From: an uncultured Bacteroidales bacterium
GTDB lineage: Bacteria; Bacteroidota; Bacteroidia; Bacteroidales; Bacteroidaceae
Direction of reading: 5' to 3'
Assembly (NCBI GenBank): GCA_902799685.1
Contig: CADCBO010000007.1
Span: 1-64,000, forward strand
DNA length: 64,000 bases
Shown here one piece after another: positions 14,668 through 24,819 of this stretch. The translations under genes were made by a program, and so were the position numbers. The notes beneath the pieces were generated by a model, which did not search any database, had not been told where the DNA came from, and was given only the letters and a program-made list of their open reading frames with translations. Each line of letters begins with the position of its first letter. Position 1 is the first letter of the stretch.

Positions 14668-15138
14668 ATGATTGACAAACAACAAGTTATCACTATTGCA
14701 GAAAAGTGGCTGGACACTAAGGAGGGTTATTTCCTGGTGGATGTTGACGTTACCCCTGATAACCGTATCGTGGTGGAGATTGACCAGGCGGAGGGCGTTT
14801 GGATTGATGATTGTGTGGACCTGAGCCGTTTCATTGAGTCTGAACTGGACCGTGACGTTGAGGATTATGAGCTTGAGGTAGGATCGGCCGGTATAGGTCA
14901 GCCTTTCAAGGTGTTGCAGCAGTATATCAATCATATAGGCCAGGAGGTTGAGGTCTTGCCCAAGAGCGGCGCAAAGATCAAGGGCATCCTGACTGAGGCC
15001 GATGAGAAAGGCTTTAAGATCAAGACCACCCGCAAGGAGAAGGTTGAGGGTTCAAAGCGCCCCAAGACCGTAGAGGTGGAGATGCCTTTCGGCCACGATG
15101 AAGTGAAATATGTAAAATACGTAATAAGTTTAAAGTAA
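14668..15138 (+). CDS. rimP: Ribosome maturation factor RimP
   Basis: A 156-aa protein that helps mature the 30S ribosomal subunit. Family features: N-terminal alpha-beta domain with VDVDVTPDNRIVVEID and a CVDLSRFIESELDRD segment, then the YELEVGSAGIGQPFK block and a C-terminal SH3-like barrel (GQEVEVLPKSGAKIKGILTEA). The ATG at 14668 gives the usual family length and excludes a leader-encoded extension. It ends 1 bp before the nusA ATG. First gene of the operon. Confidence 0.93.
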   Translation: MIDKQQVITIAEKWLDTKEGYFLVDVDVTPDNRIVVEIDQAEGVWIDDCVDLSRFIESELDRDVEDYELEVGSAGIGQPFKVLQQYINHIGQEVEVLPKSGAKIKGILTEADEKGFKIKTTRKEKVEGSKRPKTVEVEMPFGHDEVKYVKYVISLK

Positions 15139-15139
15139 A

Positions 15140-15220
15140 ATGGCTACTAAGAAAGAAGAGACGATCTCATTGATCGATACCTTTCAGGAGTGTTATCTCC
15201 AAGATGTTCGGAACAGATGA
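15140..15220 (+). pseudogene. nusA: Out-of-frame original 5' end of nusA
   Basis: ATG at 15140, 1 bp after the rimP stop, opens MATKKEETISLIDTFQE, the normal NusA N-terminus of Bacteroidota, but then runs into CYLQDVRNR and TGA at 15218. Relative to the family, about 65 nt are missing between codon 17 and the VISK codons at 15192-15203. The loss removes about 22 residues and shifts the frame by one. Confidence 0.65.
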
Positions 15221-16361
15221 GAACTATTCTGTAATCGTTAACCCCGATAAGGGTGACTGCGAGATACAGCGTTCCCGCGTGGTTGTGGATGACAAGGACC
15301 TGGAGGATTCAAACACACAGATTTCACTTTCCGAGGCCCGTCAGATAGACGAGGACTTTGAGGTAGGTGAGGAGGTTTCGGAACAGGTGGATTTCTCCAA
15401 GTTCGGACGCCGCGCCATCCTTAACCTGCGTCAGACCCTGGCTTCAAAGATTCTGGAGCTTGAGAAGGACAGCCTCTACAACAAGTATGTTGAGAAGATA
15501 GGCACAATCGTAACAGGTGAGGTCTATCAGATATGGAAGAAGGAGATACTGCTTCTGGATGAAGAGGGTAATGAACTGCTTCTGGCCAAGACCGACCAGA
15601 TTCCCAGCGATTTCTTCCGCAAGGGTGAGACCGTACGCGCCGTTGTTGACCGTGTGGATAACGTGAACAACCCCAAGATCATGCTGAGCCGTACATCACC
15701 CATATTCCTGCAGCGTCTGCTGGAGCAGGAGGTTCCGGAGATTGCCGACGGCCTGATTACCATCAAGAAGATTGTGCGCATTCCTGGCGAGCGTGCCAAG
15801 ATTGCCGTTGAGTCTTATGATGACCGTATAGATCCCGTAGGTGCCTGCGTAGGTGTGAAGGGTTCACGCATACACGGCATTGTACGCGAGCTGCGCAATG
15901 AAAACATTGACGTAATCAACTATACTACCAACATAGAGCTGTTCATCAAGCGTGCCTTGAGCCCCGCCAAGATATCGGAACTGAATCTGGATACCGAGGC
16001 CCGCAGAGCCGAGGTTTACTTAAAGCAGGATCAGGTATCTCTTGCCATAGGTAAGAGCGGTTTGAACATCAAGCTGGCCAGCATGCTCACCGAATATACC
16101 ATTGATGTATATCGTGAACTGGAGCAGGAGCAGTCCGAGGAGGATATCTATCTGGATGATTTCCGTGGCGATATTGAGGACTGGGTGGTAGATGCTCTGC
16201 ATGATGCAGGCTTTGAGACCGCGAAGGCTGTTCTGCGTGCCGACCGCGAGATTCTGACTGAGTCCGTTGACCTTGAGGAAGAGCAGGTTGATGAAATCCT
16301 GGATATCCTGGCACGTGAGTTTGCCGATGAGGAGGAGTTCCAGAAATATATCAGGAATTAA
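15204..16361 (+). CDS. nusA: Transcription termination/antitermination factor NusA (damaged N-terminus)
   Basis: A 386-aa frame from the first usable ATG (MFGTDENYSV). It contains the N-terminal domain remainder, the S1 domain (about residues 100-170), KH1 and KH2 (IPGERAKIAVESY, DPVGACVGVKGSRIHGI and SLAIGKSGLNIKLAS) and an acidic C-terminal HhH-like repeat. NusA binds RNA polymerase and controls pausing, termination and antitermination. The first about 43 residues of the family are not in this frame: they are partly present upstream in another frame and partly deleted (15140-15220). Either the truncated start is used, or the window carries an assembly or sequencing error. Downstream infB follows after 38 bp. 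Confidence 0.85.
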   Translation: MFGTDENYSVIVNPDKGDCEIQRSRVVVDDKDLEDSNTQISLSEARQIDEDFEVGEEVSEQVDFSKFGRRAILNLRQTLASKILELEKDSLYNKYVEKIGTIVTGEVYQIWKKEILLLDEEGNELLLAKTDQIPSDFFRKGETVRAVVDRVDNVNNPKIMLSRTSPIFLQRLLEQEVPEIADGLITIKKIVRIPGERAKIAVESYDDRIDPVGACVGVKGSRIHGIVRELRNENIDVINYTTNIELFIKRALSPAKISELNLDTEARRAEVYLKQDQVSLAIGKSGLNIKLASMLTEYTIDVYRELEQEQSEEDIYLDDFRGDIEDWVVDALHDAGFETAKAVLRADREILTESVDLEEEQVDEILDILAREFADEEEFQKYIRN

Positions 16362-16399
16362 AACAATCCGGGCAGTGCCCTGGCAAGATATTTTTATAG

Positions 16400-19357
16400 A
16401 TGGCAATAAGAATAAGTAAAGCAACGAGAGAGTTGAATGTAGGAGTCTCCACATTGGTGGAATTCCTGCACAAGAAGGGTTTTGCCGATGTGACCGAAGA
16501 CCTGAACCAGAAACTGACCGATGAGCAGTACAACCTGCTTGTGGCCGAGTACAGTCAGGACAAGTCCATACGCGAGGAGGCTACCCGCTTCCTTCAGGAC
16601 CGTATGAGCAGGAAATCTGCTTCGGAAGAGCCTGTACAGGAAGAGAAACCGGTCAGGAAGGAACCGGAGATGATCAAGACTGTCATCCCCGAGGAGCCTG
16701 TAATAAAGTTCAAGACCGTGGGCAAGATAGATTTGGGCACCTCAAAGCCGGAATCTAAACCGGAGCCTGCCAAGGAACAAGCCAAGCCGGCAGCTAAGCC
16801 TAAAGCGAAACCTGCCGAGCCCAAGAAACAGCCGGCTGAGAAGCCTTCCAAGCCCGTCAAACCTGCGGAGCCTGCCAGTGTCAAGGCTAGCGAGGAGCCT
16901 AAACCGGAGCCTGTAAAGGTGGAAGTACCCCAACCGGAACCTGCCAAGGCCGAGCCTGTAAAGCCGGAACCTATCAAGGAAGAACCGGCTCCCATGCAGG
17001 TTGCAGAACCTGCGCCTGAACTGGAAGAAGAGAATCCCTCTCCCATGGATGAGGAGGTGTTCAAACTCTCCACTCCTCAGAACGGAGGACTTAACCTCAA
17101 GACCGTAGGAAAGATTGACTTGTCTGCCATCAACCAGTCAACCCGTCCCAAGAAGAAGTCAAAGGAGGAGAAGAGAAAGGAGCGTGAGGCCAAGGAGCAG
17201 CAGCGCCAGCAGCAGCGTCAGCAGTTCAAGGAATCTCTCATGAAAGAGATCAAGCCGGGCGATAAAACCCAGCAGGGCGGCGGTGATGCGCCGCGTAAGA
17301 AGAACCGCGTACGCATAGGCGGCGAGAAGGTTGACCTGTCCAAGGCCGACAGCTACGGTCAGGCACAGAACGGCGGTGACAGCCATGGCAAGGATGCCCA
17401 GAAGGGAGGAGGCCGCAATGGTAAGGACCGTCGTCATAACAAGAATGACAAGGCCGATTTCTCCAATGAGGATGTGAATCGTCAGATAAGGGATACATTC
17501 TCATCGTTCCAGAAGGGTAAGACCAAGTCTTCAAAGTACCGCAAGGACAAGCGTGAGCAGGTTCAGCAGCGTCAGATGGAGGCTCTGGAGCAGGAGATGG
17601 CCGAGAGCAAGGTTCTTAAGCTGACCGAGTTCGTGACCGCCAATGAGTTGGCAACAATGATGAACATACCCGTTACCCAGGTTATAGCAACCTGTATGAA
17701 CGTGGGTATGATGGTGTCAATCAACCAGCGTCTGGACGCCGAGACCATCAACATTGTGGCCGATGAGTACGGATTCACGACTGACTTTGTGAGTGCCGAG
17801 GTTGCCCAGCAGATAACCGAGGAGGCCGACAAGGAGGAAGATCTGGTACCGCGTGCACCTATCGTGACCGTTATGGGTCATGTGGATCATGGTAAGACCT
17901 CTCTGCTTGACTACATCCGCAAATCGAACGTGATTGCCGGTGAGGCCGGCGGTATCACGCAGCACATAGGTGCCTATAACGTGAAGCTGGAGGACGGACG
18001 TCACATTACGTTCCTGGATACTCCGGGTCATGAGGCATTTACCGCCATGCGTGCCCGTGGTGCCCAGGTTACCGATATCGCAATCATCATAGTTGCTGCC
18101 GATGACAACGTGATGCCCCAGACCAAGGAGGCTATCGCTCACGCCACAGCAGCAGGTGTTCCTATAGTATTCGCAATCAACAAGGTTGATAAGCCCGCAG
18201 CCGATCCCGAGCGCATTAAACAGGAGCTGGCACAGATGAACTTCCTGGTAGAGGACTGGGGAGGCAAGTACCAGAGCCAGGACATTTCTGCCAAGAAGGG
18301 AATAGGCGTGAACGAACTTATGGAGAAGGTGCTGCTTGAGGCCGAGATGCTTGACCTGAAGGCTAACCCCAACCGTAAGGCTACCGGTACAATAATTGAG
18401 TCATCGCTTGACAAGGGCCGCGGTTACGTGGCTACCGTGCTGGTATCGAACGGTACACTCAAGATGGGCGATATCGTGATTGCCGGAACATCATGGGGTA
18501 AGGTCAAGGCTATGTTCAACGAGCGTAACCAGAAGATGAAATCGGCCGCTCCCGCAGAGCCTGTGCTGATTCTGGGTTTGAACGGTGCTCCGCAGGCCGG
18601 TGTAAGCTTCCATGTGGTGGAGACTGAGCGTGAGGCGCGTGAGATTACCAGCAAGCGCGAGCAGTTGCAGCGTGAGCAGGGTGTACGTACAGCACAGACT
18701 CTTACACTTGATGAGCTGGGCCGTCGTATCAAGATGGGCGATTTCCACGAGCTGAACCTTATTGTGAAGGCCGATGTGGACGGATCTGTCGAGGCTTTGA
18801 GTGACTCACTCATCAAGCTTTCCACTCCTAACATCCAGGTTAACGTGATACACAAGGCCGTGGGTGCCATATCCGAGAGCGATGTCAGCCTGGCTGCCGC
18901 ATCCAACGCCATCATCATAGGCTTTGATGTACGTCCTTCGGGTGCCGCCAAGCGTCTGGCCGAGCAGAATGATGTAGATATCCGCATCTATTCAATCATA
19001 TATGATGCCATTGATGAGGTCAAGTCGGCCATGGAAGGTCTGCTTGCTCCCAAGGTCAAGGAGGAGGTTACATCGACAGTGGAGGTTATGGAGGTGTTCC
19101 ATATTTCGAAGGTGGGCATGGTAGCCGGTTGCCGTGTGCGTGAGGGTAAGGTGTCACGCAGTGACAAGGCCCGCGTGATACGTGACGGCATTGTGATCCA
19201 TACCGGTGATATCCAGGCCCTGAAGCGTTTCAAGGATGATGTCAAGGAGGTGCAGGCCGGAATGGAGTGCGGTATCAGTCTGGTATCCTACAATGACATA
19301 AAGGAGGGTGACATTATCGAGACATTCACCCAGATTGAAGTTAAACAGACTCTGTAA
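16400..19357 (+). CDS. infB: Translation initiation factor IF-2
   Basis: A 985-aa GTPase that places initiator tRNA on the ribosome. The N-terminal small domain (starts [19 protein letters not shown]) is followed by a long Lys/Pro/Glu-rich linker (about residues 70-240), a basic Gln/Arg/Lys-rich region, a second IF2-N module ([17 protein letters not shown]) and the G domain with [20 protein letters not shown] and NKVD. Domains II, III and IV follow to the C-terminus. The long N-terminal linker makes it longer than the E. coli protein but normal for Bacteroidales. Confidence 0.97.
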   Translation: MAIRISKATRELNVGVSTLVEFLHKKGFADVTEDLNQKLTDEQYNLLVAEYSQDKSIREEATRFLQDRMSRKSASEEPVQEEKPVRKEPEMIKTVIPEEPVIKFKTVGKIDLGTSKPESKPEPAKEQAKPAAKPKAKPAEPKKQPAEKPSKPVKPAEPASVKASEEPKPEPVKVEVPQPEPAKAEPVKPEPIKEEPAPMQVAEPAPELEEENPSPMDEEVFKLSTPQNGGLNLKTVGKIDLSAINQSTRPKKKSKEEKRKEREAKEQQRQQQRQQFKESLMKEIKPGDKTQQGGGDAPRKKNRVRIGGEKVDLSKADSYGQAQNGGDSHGKDAQKGGGRNGKDRRHNKNDKADFSNEDVNRQIRDTFSSFQKGKTKSSKYRKDKREQVQQRQMEALEQEMAESKVLKLTEFVTANELATMMNIPVTQVIATCMNVGMMVSINQRLDAETINIVADEYGFTTDFVSAEVAQQITEEADKEEDLVPRAPIVTVMGHVDHGKTSLLDYIRKSNVIAGEAGGITQHIGAYNVKLEDGRHITFLDTPGHEAFTAMRARGAQVTDIAIIIVAADDNVMPQTKEAIAHATAAGVPIVFAINKVDKPAADPERIKQELAQMNFLVEDWGGKYQSQDISAKKGIGVNELMEKVLLEAEMLDLKANPNRKATGTIIESSLDKGRGYVATVLVSNGTLKMGDIVIAGTSWGKVKAMFNERNQKMKSAAPAEPVLILGLNGAPQAGVSFHVVETEREAREITSKREQLQREQGVRTAQTLTLDELGRRIKMGDFHELNLIVKADVDGSVEALSDSLIKLSTPNIQVNVIHKAVGAISESDVSLAAASNAIIIGFDVRPSGAAKRLAEQNDVDIRIYSIIYDAIDEVKSAMEGLLAPKVKEEVTSTVEVMEVFHISKVGMVAGCRVREGKVSRSDKARVIRDGIVIHTGDIQALKRFKDDVKEVQAGMECGISLVSYNDIKEGDIIETFTQIEVKQTL

Positions 19358-19363
19358 CCGCCT

Positions 19364-19933
19364 ATGAATGCATTGGATTGGGTTATTGTGTCCATCCTGG
19401 GCATTGGTTTTGTGATAGGGTTCATAAAGGGAGTCATAAAACAGGCGTTCAGCCTGGGCGGACTGATTCTGGGAATAATCTGCGGCACCCTGCTTTACAG
19501 ACCATTTGCGGATTTTCTGCAGAATATACTCAAAATGTCTGACCAGACGGCACGCATAGTGGCTTTCGTGATTATTCTCCTGGTTATACCCATCGTATGC
19601 GGGCTGTTGGGAAAACTCCTTTCAAAACTGGTACATGCGGCTAGTCTGGGGTTTGTTGACAGGCTTATAGGTGCTGTTTTCGGGCTGATAAAGTTCGTGC
19701 TTTTCATGGGGTTGGTAATACTGCTTCTGGAAATTACAGGGTTGGAAGAAAGGATTGTCAACAATGAGGAGAAGAAGCAGTCGCAGTTGTATGTCCCGGT
19801 GCGCGATTTCAGTTCATTCTGTCTTAGATGGACCTGGAACAAGGTACAGGAGAATGCCGATGACCTGATTCCTGATTTCAATGACAATCAGGACCGGAAG
19901 AGTAATGATAAAACTGACCAGAAAAAGGTTTGA
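19364..19933 (+). CDS. cvpA: CvpA family membrane protein
   Basis: A 189-aa protein with four hydrophobic segments in the first 125 residues, starting [20 protein letters not shown], and a polar C-terminal tail ending in a lysine-rich stretch. The LDWVIV opening and GFIKGVIKQ loop match the CvpA (colicin V production) family; members are linked to envelope homeostasis but have no agreed biochemical activity. It sits 6 bp after infB and overlaps sufB by 4 nt. Confidence 0.85.
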   Translation: MNALDWVIVSILGIGFVIGFIKGVIKQAFSLGGLILGIICGTLLYRPFADFLQNILKMSDQTARIVAFVIILLVIPIVCGLLGKLLSKLVHAASLGFVDRLIGAVFGLIKFVLFMGLVILLLEITGLEERIVNNEEKKQSQLYVPVRDFSSFCLRWTWNKVQENADDLIPDFNDNQDRKSNDKTDQKKV

Positions 19934-21399
19934 CAGATTTGGATACCGCCAGCCAGGACAATAGTCTGATAAGGGAAATCAGTGCCGAGAAGTACCGGTA
20001 CGGATTCACTACCGATGTACATACGGAAATCATAGACCGTGGCCTTACGGAGGATACGGTGCGTCTTATCTCGGAGCGCAAGGGCGAGCCTGAGTGGATG
20101 CTTGAGTTCCGCCTTAAGGCTTATCGTCACTGGCTTACGATGGAGATGCCTCATTGGGCACATCTGGACATTCCTGAGATAGATTATCAGAACATTTCAT
20201 ACTACGCTGACCCCACGGTAAAGAAACAGGGTCCCAAGAACCTGGATGAGATAGACCCTCAGGTGATGAAGACCTTCGATAAACTGGGCATTCCCCTTGA
20301 GGAGCGTCTTGCGCTTAGCGGCGGTGTGGCCGTGGATGCCGTTATGGACTCGGTATCGGTCAAGACCACCTTCAAGCAGACTCTGGCCGAGAAGGGTATA
20401 ATCTTCTGCTCCATGGGTGAGGCCGTAAGAAATCACCCTGATCTGGTGCGCCAGTATCTGGGCAGCGTGGTGAACTATCGTGACAACTTTTTTGCCGCTC
20501 TGAACAGCGCTGTGTTCAGTGACGGGTCATTCGTATATATTCCCAAGGGAGTACGCTGCCCTATGGAGCTGTCCACCTATTTCCGCATCAATGCGGCCGG
20601 TACGGGTCAGTTTGAGCGCACGCTGATTGTGGCCGATGATGACAGCTACGTATCCTATCTGGAGGGTTGCACTGCACCTATGCGCGATGAGAATCAGCTT
20701 CATGCCGCTATCGTTGAGATTGTGGTGCTGGACCGTGCCGAAGTCAAGTACAGCACTGTGCAGAACTGGTATCCCGGTGATGAGAACGGCCGCGGCGGTG
20801 TATATAACTTTGTTACCAAGCGCGGATTGGTAAAAGGTGTGGATGCCAAACTCTCCTGGACTCAGGTGGAGACCGGATCGGCCATTACCTGGAAGTACCC
20901 CAGCTGTGTTCTGCAGGGTGACGGTGCACAGGGCGAGTTCTATTCCGTGGCCCTGACCAATAACTGGCAGCAGGCCGATACCGGAACCAAGATGATACAT
21001 CTGGGGCGCAATACCAGGAGTACCGTTATCAGCAAGGGTATATCGGCCGGACACAGCCAGAACTCTTATAGAGGTTTAATCAAGGTGGGTGAACATGCTG
21101 ACGGGGCACGTAACTACAGCCAGTGTGACTCACTGCTGCTGGGCAGCGAATGCGGCGCACACACCTTCCCCTATATGGACGTGAAGAACGAGACTGCCAT
21201 TGTGGAGCATGAGGCTACCACATCCAAGATATCAGAGGACCAGCTTTTCTACTGCAATCAGCGTGGCATACCGATGGAACAGGCTATAGGCCTGATTGTG
21301 AACGGTTATGCCAAGGAGGTGCTCAACAAACTGCCTATGGAGTTTGCAGTGGAGGCCCAGAGGCTTCTGTCAGTTTCATTAGAGAACACAGTAGGATGA
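19930..21399 (+). CDS. sufB: Fe-S cluster assembly protein SufB
   Basis: A 489-aa scaffold component of the SufBCD complex. The start is a TTG overlapping the cvpA stop (TTGA); no in-frame ATG occurs before the conserved [11 protein letters not shown] segment, so the TTG start is forced. Conserved regions include [36 protein letters not shown] and the C-terminal [19 protein letters not shown] block with cysteines and a glutamate used in cluster assembly. First of four suf genes, probably co-transcribed from the rimP promoter. Confidence 0.95.
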   Translation: MTDLDTASQDNSLIREISAEKYRYGFTTDVHTEIIDRGLTEDTVRLISERKGEPEWMLEFRLKAYRHWLTMEMPHWAHLDIPEIDYQNISYYADPTVKKQGPKNLDEIDPQVMKTFDKLGIPLEERLALSGGVAVDAVMDSVSVKTTFKQTLAEKGIIFCSMGEAVRNHPDLVRQYLGSVVNYRDNFFAALNSAVFSDGSFVYIPKGVRCPMELSTYFRINAAGTGQFERTLIVADDDSYVSYLEGCTAPMRDENQLHAAIVEIVVLDRAEVKYSTVQNWYPGDENGRGGVYNFVTKRGLVKGVDAKLSWTQVETGSAITWKYPSCVLQGDGAQGEFYSVALTNNWQQADTGTKMIHLGRNTRSTVISKGISAGHSQNSYRGLIKVGEHADGARNYSQCDSLLLGSECGAHTFPYMDVKNETAIVEHEATTSKISEDQLFYCNQRGIPMEQAIGLIVNGYAKEVLNKLPMEFAVEAQRLLSVSLENTVG

Positions 21400-22169
21400 G
21401 TAATATGATGCTTAAGATAGAAAACCTTCATGCCGGAATAGACGGCAAAGAGATACTTAAAGGAATAAACCTTGAGGTAAATGCCGGCCAGGTTCATGCC
21501 ATCATGGGCCCCAACGGATCGGGCAAGAGTACCATGAGCAACGTGCTTGTGGGACACCCCGCATATCAGGTCACAGAAGGAAAGGTGACATTCCAGGGCC
21601 GTGACCTGCTGGCCATGAGTGCCGAGGAGCGCAGTCATCAGGGACTCTTTATGTCATTCCAGTATCCGGTTGAGATTCCGGGCGTGAGCATGACCAACTT
21701 TATGCGCACCGCCATCAACGAGAAGCGCAAGGCTTTGGGACAGCAGCCGCTTGCTCCTACTGAGTTCCTTAAACTGATAAAGGAAAAGCGTGACCTTGTA
21801 AAGCTGGACGCCAAGTTCATGAACCGCTCGGTCAACGAGGGTTTCAGCGGCGGTGAGAAGAAACGCAACGAGATATTCCAGATGGCCATGCTTGAGCCGT
21901 CACTGAGCATTCTTGACGAGACTGATTCAGGTCTTGACATAGATGCCCTGCGTATTGTGGCCGACGGCGTGAACCGTCTTAGGAGCCCTGAGACATCGGT
22001 AATAGTGATTACCCACTACCAGCGTCTGCTGGATTACATAAAGCCCGATGTGGTTCATGTGCTCTATCAGGGCCGTATCATCAAGACCGCGGGTCCGGAG
22101 TTGGCTCTGGAGCTTGAGCAGTGTGGTTATGACTGGGTTATAAAGGAGTTTGAGGATTCCGGGAAATGA
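21396..22169 (+). CDS. sufC: Fe-S cluster assembly ATPase SufC
   Basis: A 257-aa ABC-type ATPase. Walker A is GPNGSGKST, the signature region is [14 protein letters not shown], and Walker B is [17 protein letters not shown]. SufC drives conformational change of the SufB-SufD scaffold and has no membrane partner. The ATG overlaps the sufB stop (ATGA), and the 3' end overlaps sufD by 4 nt, so translation is coupled across the three genes. Confidence 0.96.
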   Translation: MSNMMLKIENLHAGIDGKEILKGINLEVNAGQVHAIMGPNGSGKSTMSNVLVGHPAYQVTEGKVTFQGRDLLAMSAEERSHQGLFMSFQYPVEIPGVSMTNFMRTAINEKRKALGQQPLAPTEFLKLIKEKRDLVKLDAKFMNRSVNEGFSGGEKKRNEIFQMAMLEPSLSILDETDSGLDIDALRIVADGVNRLRSPETSVIVITHYQRLLDYIKPDVVHVLYQGRIIKTAGPELALELEQCGYDWVIKEFEDSGK

Positions 22170-23515
22170 AGTTTGAGCAGAACTACATAGATATATTCAA
22201 TCAGAACCGGGCTCTAATTGACCAGGGATCTGCGGGTGCGCTGAACGCTTTGCGTGACAAGGCTTTGGACTGCCTTGAGCGCAACGGTCTGCCTCACAAA
22301 GGTCTTGAAGAGTATTTGCATACCGATGTGGCCCATTGGTTCGAGCCCGACTGGGGTATGAACCTGAGTCGCCTGGACATGCATGTGGATCTGGCTCAGG
22401 CATTCAGGTGCAACGTACCCAACCTGAGCACTTTGCTTTACTTCCTGGCCAATGATGAGTTTGCTCTGTCCGATACCGCAGCAAAGGCATCGCTACCTGA
22501 TGGCGTGTTTGTGGGCAGTCTGCGCCGCGCCGCAAAGGAGTTGCCCGCCATTGTGGAGTCTCATTACGGTACTCTGGCAGATATGGACCGTCCCGGAATA
22601 GCAGCCGTCAATACAATGTTCGCCCAGGACGGACTGATGATATATGTTCCGGACGGTGTGATATTGGATAAACCGTTGCAGCTTGTAACGCTCCTGCACT
22701 CTCCGGTTGACCTGATGGTGAACCGTAGGATACTGATTGTGCTGGGACGCGGCGCACAGCTCAGACTATTGCTTTGTGACCACGCGCTTGCCGCGAATAA
22801 CTTTCTTACAACTCAGATTGTCGAGGCGTTCGCGGGGGCCGGGTCCAGCCTTGAGCTTTATGACCTTGAGGAGACTCACAATGCAAACCTGCGCGTATCA
22901 GAATTTTACATAAACCAGGAGGCCGATAGCAATGTTGAGGCCGACTTTGTGACACTCCACAACGGCCAGACACGCAACAGCGTGTTCTCAACCTTTGTGG
23001 GCAGGGGCTCAAACCTCTCTCTGAACGGAATAGCAACCATAGACAGGGAGCAGCATGTGGATAACATGACATTTGTTGACCACAGGGTATCCGATTGTAC
23101 CAGCAACGAGCTGTTTAAATACGTTCTGGACGATAACGCAAGCGGAGCATTCGCAGGCAAGGTCCTGGTCCGCCATGGAGCCCAACATACTGAGTCCCAG
23201 CAGACTAACCGCAACATATGCCTTACGCGACAGGCCCGCATGTTCACCCAGCCTCAGCTGGAGATTTATGCCGATGACGTAAAATGCAGTCACGGTGCAA
23301 CGGTGGGTCAGCTGGACGAGAAGGCTATGTTCTACATGCGTCAGCGCGGAATACCTGAAAAGGAGGCCCGCATGATGCTCATGCAGGCGTTTGTGGGCGA
23401 GGTTATAGGCCATATAGCTCTTGAACCGTTGCATGACAGGCTTAACAGATTGGTAGAGAAACGTTTCCGTGGTGAGCTGTCACAGTGTGAAGGCTGCCGC
23501 GCTTGTAGAGAATAG
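22166..23515 (+). CDS. sufD: Fe-S cluster assembly protein SufD
   Basis: A 449-aa paralogue of SufB that pairs with it. The C-terminal beta-helix core shows the shared family blocks: VDHRVSDCTSNELFKYVLDD, FAGKVLVRHGAQHTES and KCSHGATVGQLDEKAMFYMRQR, with the histidine in KCSHGATVG expected at the cluster interface. The N-terminal region (FEQNYIDIFNQNR onward, then a NGLPHKGLEEY block) fits SufD of this phylum. Cysteines cluster at the very end (SQCEGCRACRE), possibly only lineage-specific. Confidence 0.93.
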   Translation: MKFEQNYIDIFNQNRALIDQGSAGALNALRDKALDCLERNGLPHKGLEEYLHTDVAHWFEPDWGMNLSRLDMHVDLAQAFRCNVPNLSTLLYFLANDEFALSDTAAKASLPDGVFVGSLRRAAKELPAIVESHYGTLADMDRPGIAAVNTMFAQDGLMIYVPDGVILDKPLQLVTLLHSPVDLMVNRRILIVLGRGAQLRLLLCDHALAANNFLTTQIVEAFAGAGSSLELYDLEETHNANLRVSEFYINQEADSNVEADFVTLHNGQTRNSVFSTFVGRGSNLSLNGIATIDREQHVDNMTFVDHRVSDCTSNELFKYVLDDNASGAFAGKVLVRHGAQHTESQQTNRNICLTRQARMFTQPQLEIYADDVKCSHGATVGQLDEKAMFYMRQRGIPEKEARMMLMQAFVGEVIGHIALEPLHDRLNRLVEKRFRGELSQCEGCRACRE

Positions 23516-23525
23516 GCATACAGAA

Positions 23526-24740
23526 ATGATAGACGTTGAGAGTATTCGCAGGGATTTCCCCATTCTGGGACGTGAGGTGTATGGCAAACCATTGGTTTAT
23601 CTTGACAATGCCGCCACTACACAGAAGCCGCAGTGTGTCATTGACTGCATCAGTGACGCATACCGTAATGTGAATGCCAACGTGCATCGCGGCATACATT
23701 TCCTGTCACAGGAGGCTACAGACATGATGGAGTCTGCCAGGGAGAATGTGCGCCGTTTCATAGGTGCAGGCAGCACGGAGGAGATAATCTTTACCCGTGG
23801 TACCACTGAGAGCATCAATCTCCTGGCCAGCTCGTTTGCGCAGGCATTCCTTAAGGAAGGCGATGAGGTGCTCATATCGGGTATGGAGCATCACAGCAAC
23901 ATCGTGCCTTGGCAGATCCAGGCCCAAAGGTATGGTTTCAAGATAAAAGTGATACCTGTAACAGACCTTGGAGAGCTGGATACGGATGTGTTCCGCACTT
24001 TATTCACTTCAAGAACCAAGCTTGTAAGCATAACGCACGTTTCCAATGTGTTAGGCACTGTGAATCCTGTTTCCGGAATTATAAACGAAGCCCATTCGCA
24101 CGGTGTTCCGGTAGCAATTGACGGTGCCCAGTCCGTTCCGCACATCAGGGTGAACGTTCAGGAGCTGGGAGCTGATTTCTATGCTTTCAGCGGACACAAG
24201 ATTTATGGTCCTACAGGCATAGGCGTGCTGTACGGACGCAAGGCACTCTTGGAAAAGATGCCTCCGTATCAGGGTGGCGGCGAGATGATAAAACGCGTAA
24301 CCTTTGATAAGACCACTTATAACGAACTACCCTATAAGTTTGAGGCCGGTACCCCCGATTATATAGGTTCCATAGCTCTGGCCACGGCACTTGACTATGT
24401 GAACGGCATAGGGATGGAAAGGATTGCGGAATACGAGTCTGAACTCTGCTCATACGCAATAGACCGTCTGAGTGAGATTCCGGACATGCGCATTATCGGA
24501 ACGGCTCCGCATCGCAGCGCGGTTGTCTCATTCCTGGTTGGCGGTATCCATCCGTCGGATATGGGCACGCTTCTGGACCGTCTGGGCATTGCGGTACGCA
24601 CCGGCCACCATTGCGCCGAACCGCTTATGGACCGTTACGGTATCCCCGGTACTGTCCGTGCATCGTTCTCCTTATATAATACAAAGGCTGAGGTAGATTC
24701 CCTTGTGGCAGGGATAGAGCGTGTCAGAAAGATGTTCTGA
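23526..24740 (+). CDS. sufS: Cysteine desulfurase SufS
   Basis: A 404-aa PLP enzyme (class V aminotransferase fold) that takes sulfur from L-cysteine for Fe-S cluster building. PLP lysine expected at K225 in SGHKIYGPTGIGVLYG; catalytic persulfide cysteine C363 in RTGHHCAEPLMDRYG. The RTGHHCAxP form with the short loop is the group II (SufS) type. ATG at 23526 is chosen because it directly precedes the family N-terminus (IDVESIRRDFPIL); the frame upstream is sufD antiphase sequence. No sufE or sufU gene follows in this window. Confidence 0.96.
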   Translation: MIDVESIRRDFPILGREVYGKPLVYLDNAATTQKPQCVIDCISDAYRNVNANVHRGIHFLSQEATDMMESARENVRRFIGAGSTEEIIFTRGTTESINLLASSFAQAFLKEGDEVLISGMEHHSNIVPWQIQAQRYGFKIKVIPVTDLGELDTDVFRTLFTSRTKLVSITHVSNVLGTVNPVSGIINEAHSHGVPVAIDGAQSVPHIRVNVQELGADFYAFSGHKIYGPTGIGVLYGRKALLEKMPPYQGGGEMIKRVTFDKTTYNELPYKFEAGTPDYIGSIALATALDYVNGIGMERIAEYESELCSYAIDRLSEIPDMRIIGTAPHRSAVVSFLVGGIHPSDMGTLLDRLGIAVRTGHHCAEPLMDRYGIPGTVRASFSLYNTKAEVDSLVAGIERVRKMF

Positions 24741-24783
24741 ACAGGTTTTTTCAAGGCGTTGAACACTTTATGTGTTTTTTATG

Positions 24784-24791
24784 TACCTTTG
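24784..24791 (+). promoter_or_regulatory. Promoter -7 box of the 24.8-kb lipoprotein gene
   Basis: TACCTTTG, 28 bp before the ATG, with TTG at 24759-24761 about 22 nt upstream. Confidence 0.55.
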
Positions 24792-24819
24792 CGGCCAGAC
24801 AATTCATTTTACAACAATT

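Noticed and set aside
15140-15206. Programmed frameshift in nusA
   Set aside because: A one-base shift would restore the frame but would still leave out about 22 conserved residues, and no slippery sequence is apparent; deletion or artefact is simpler.
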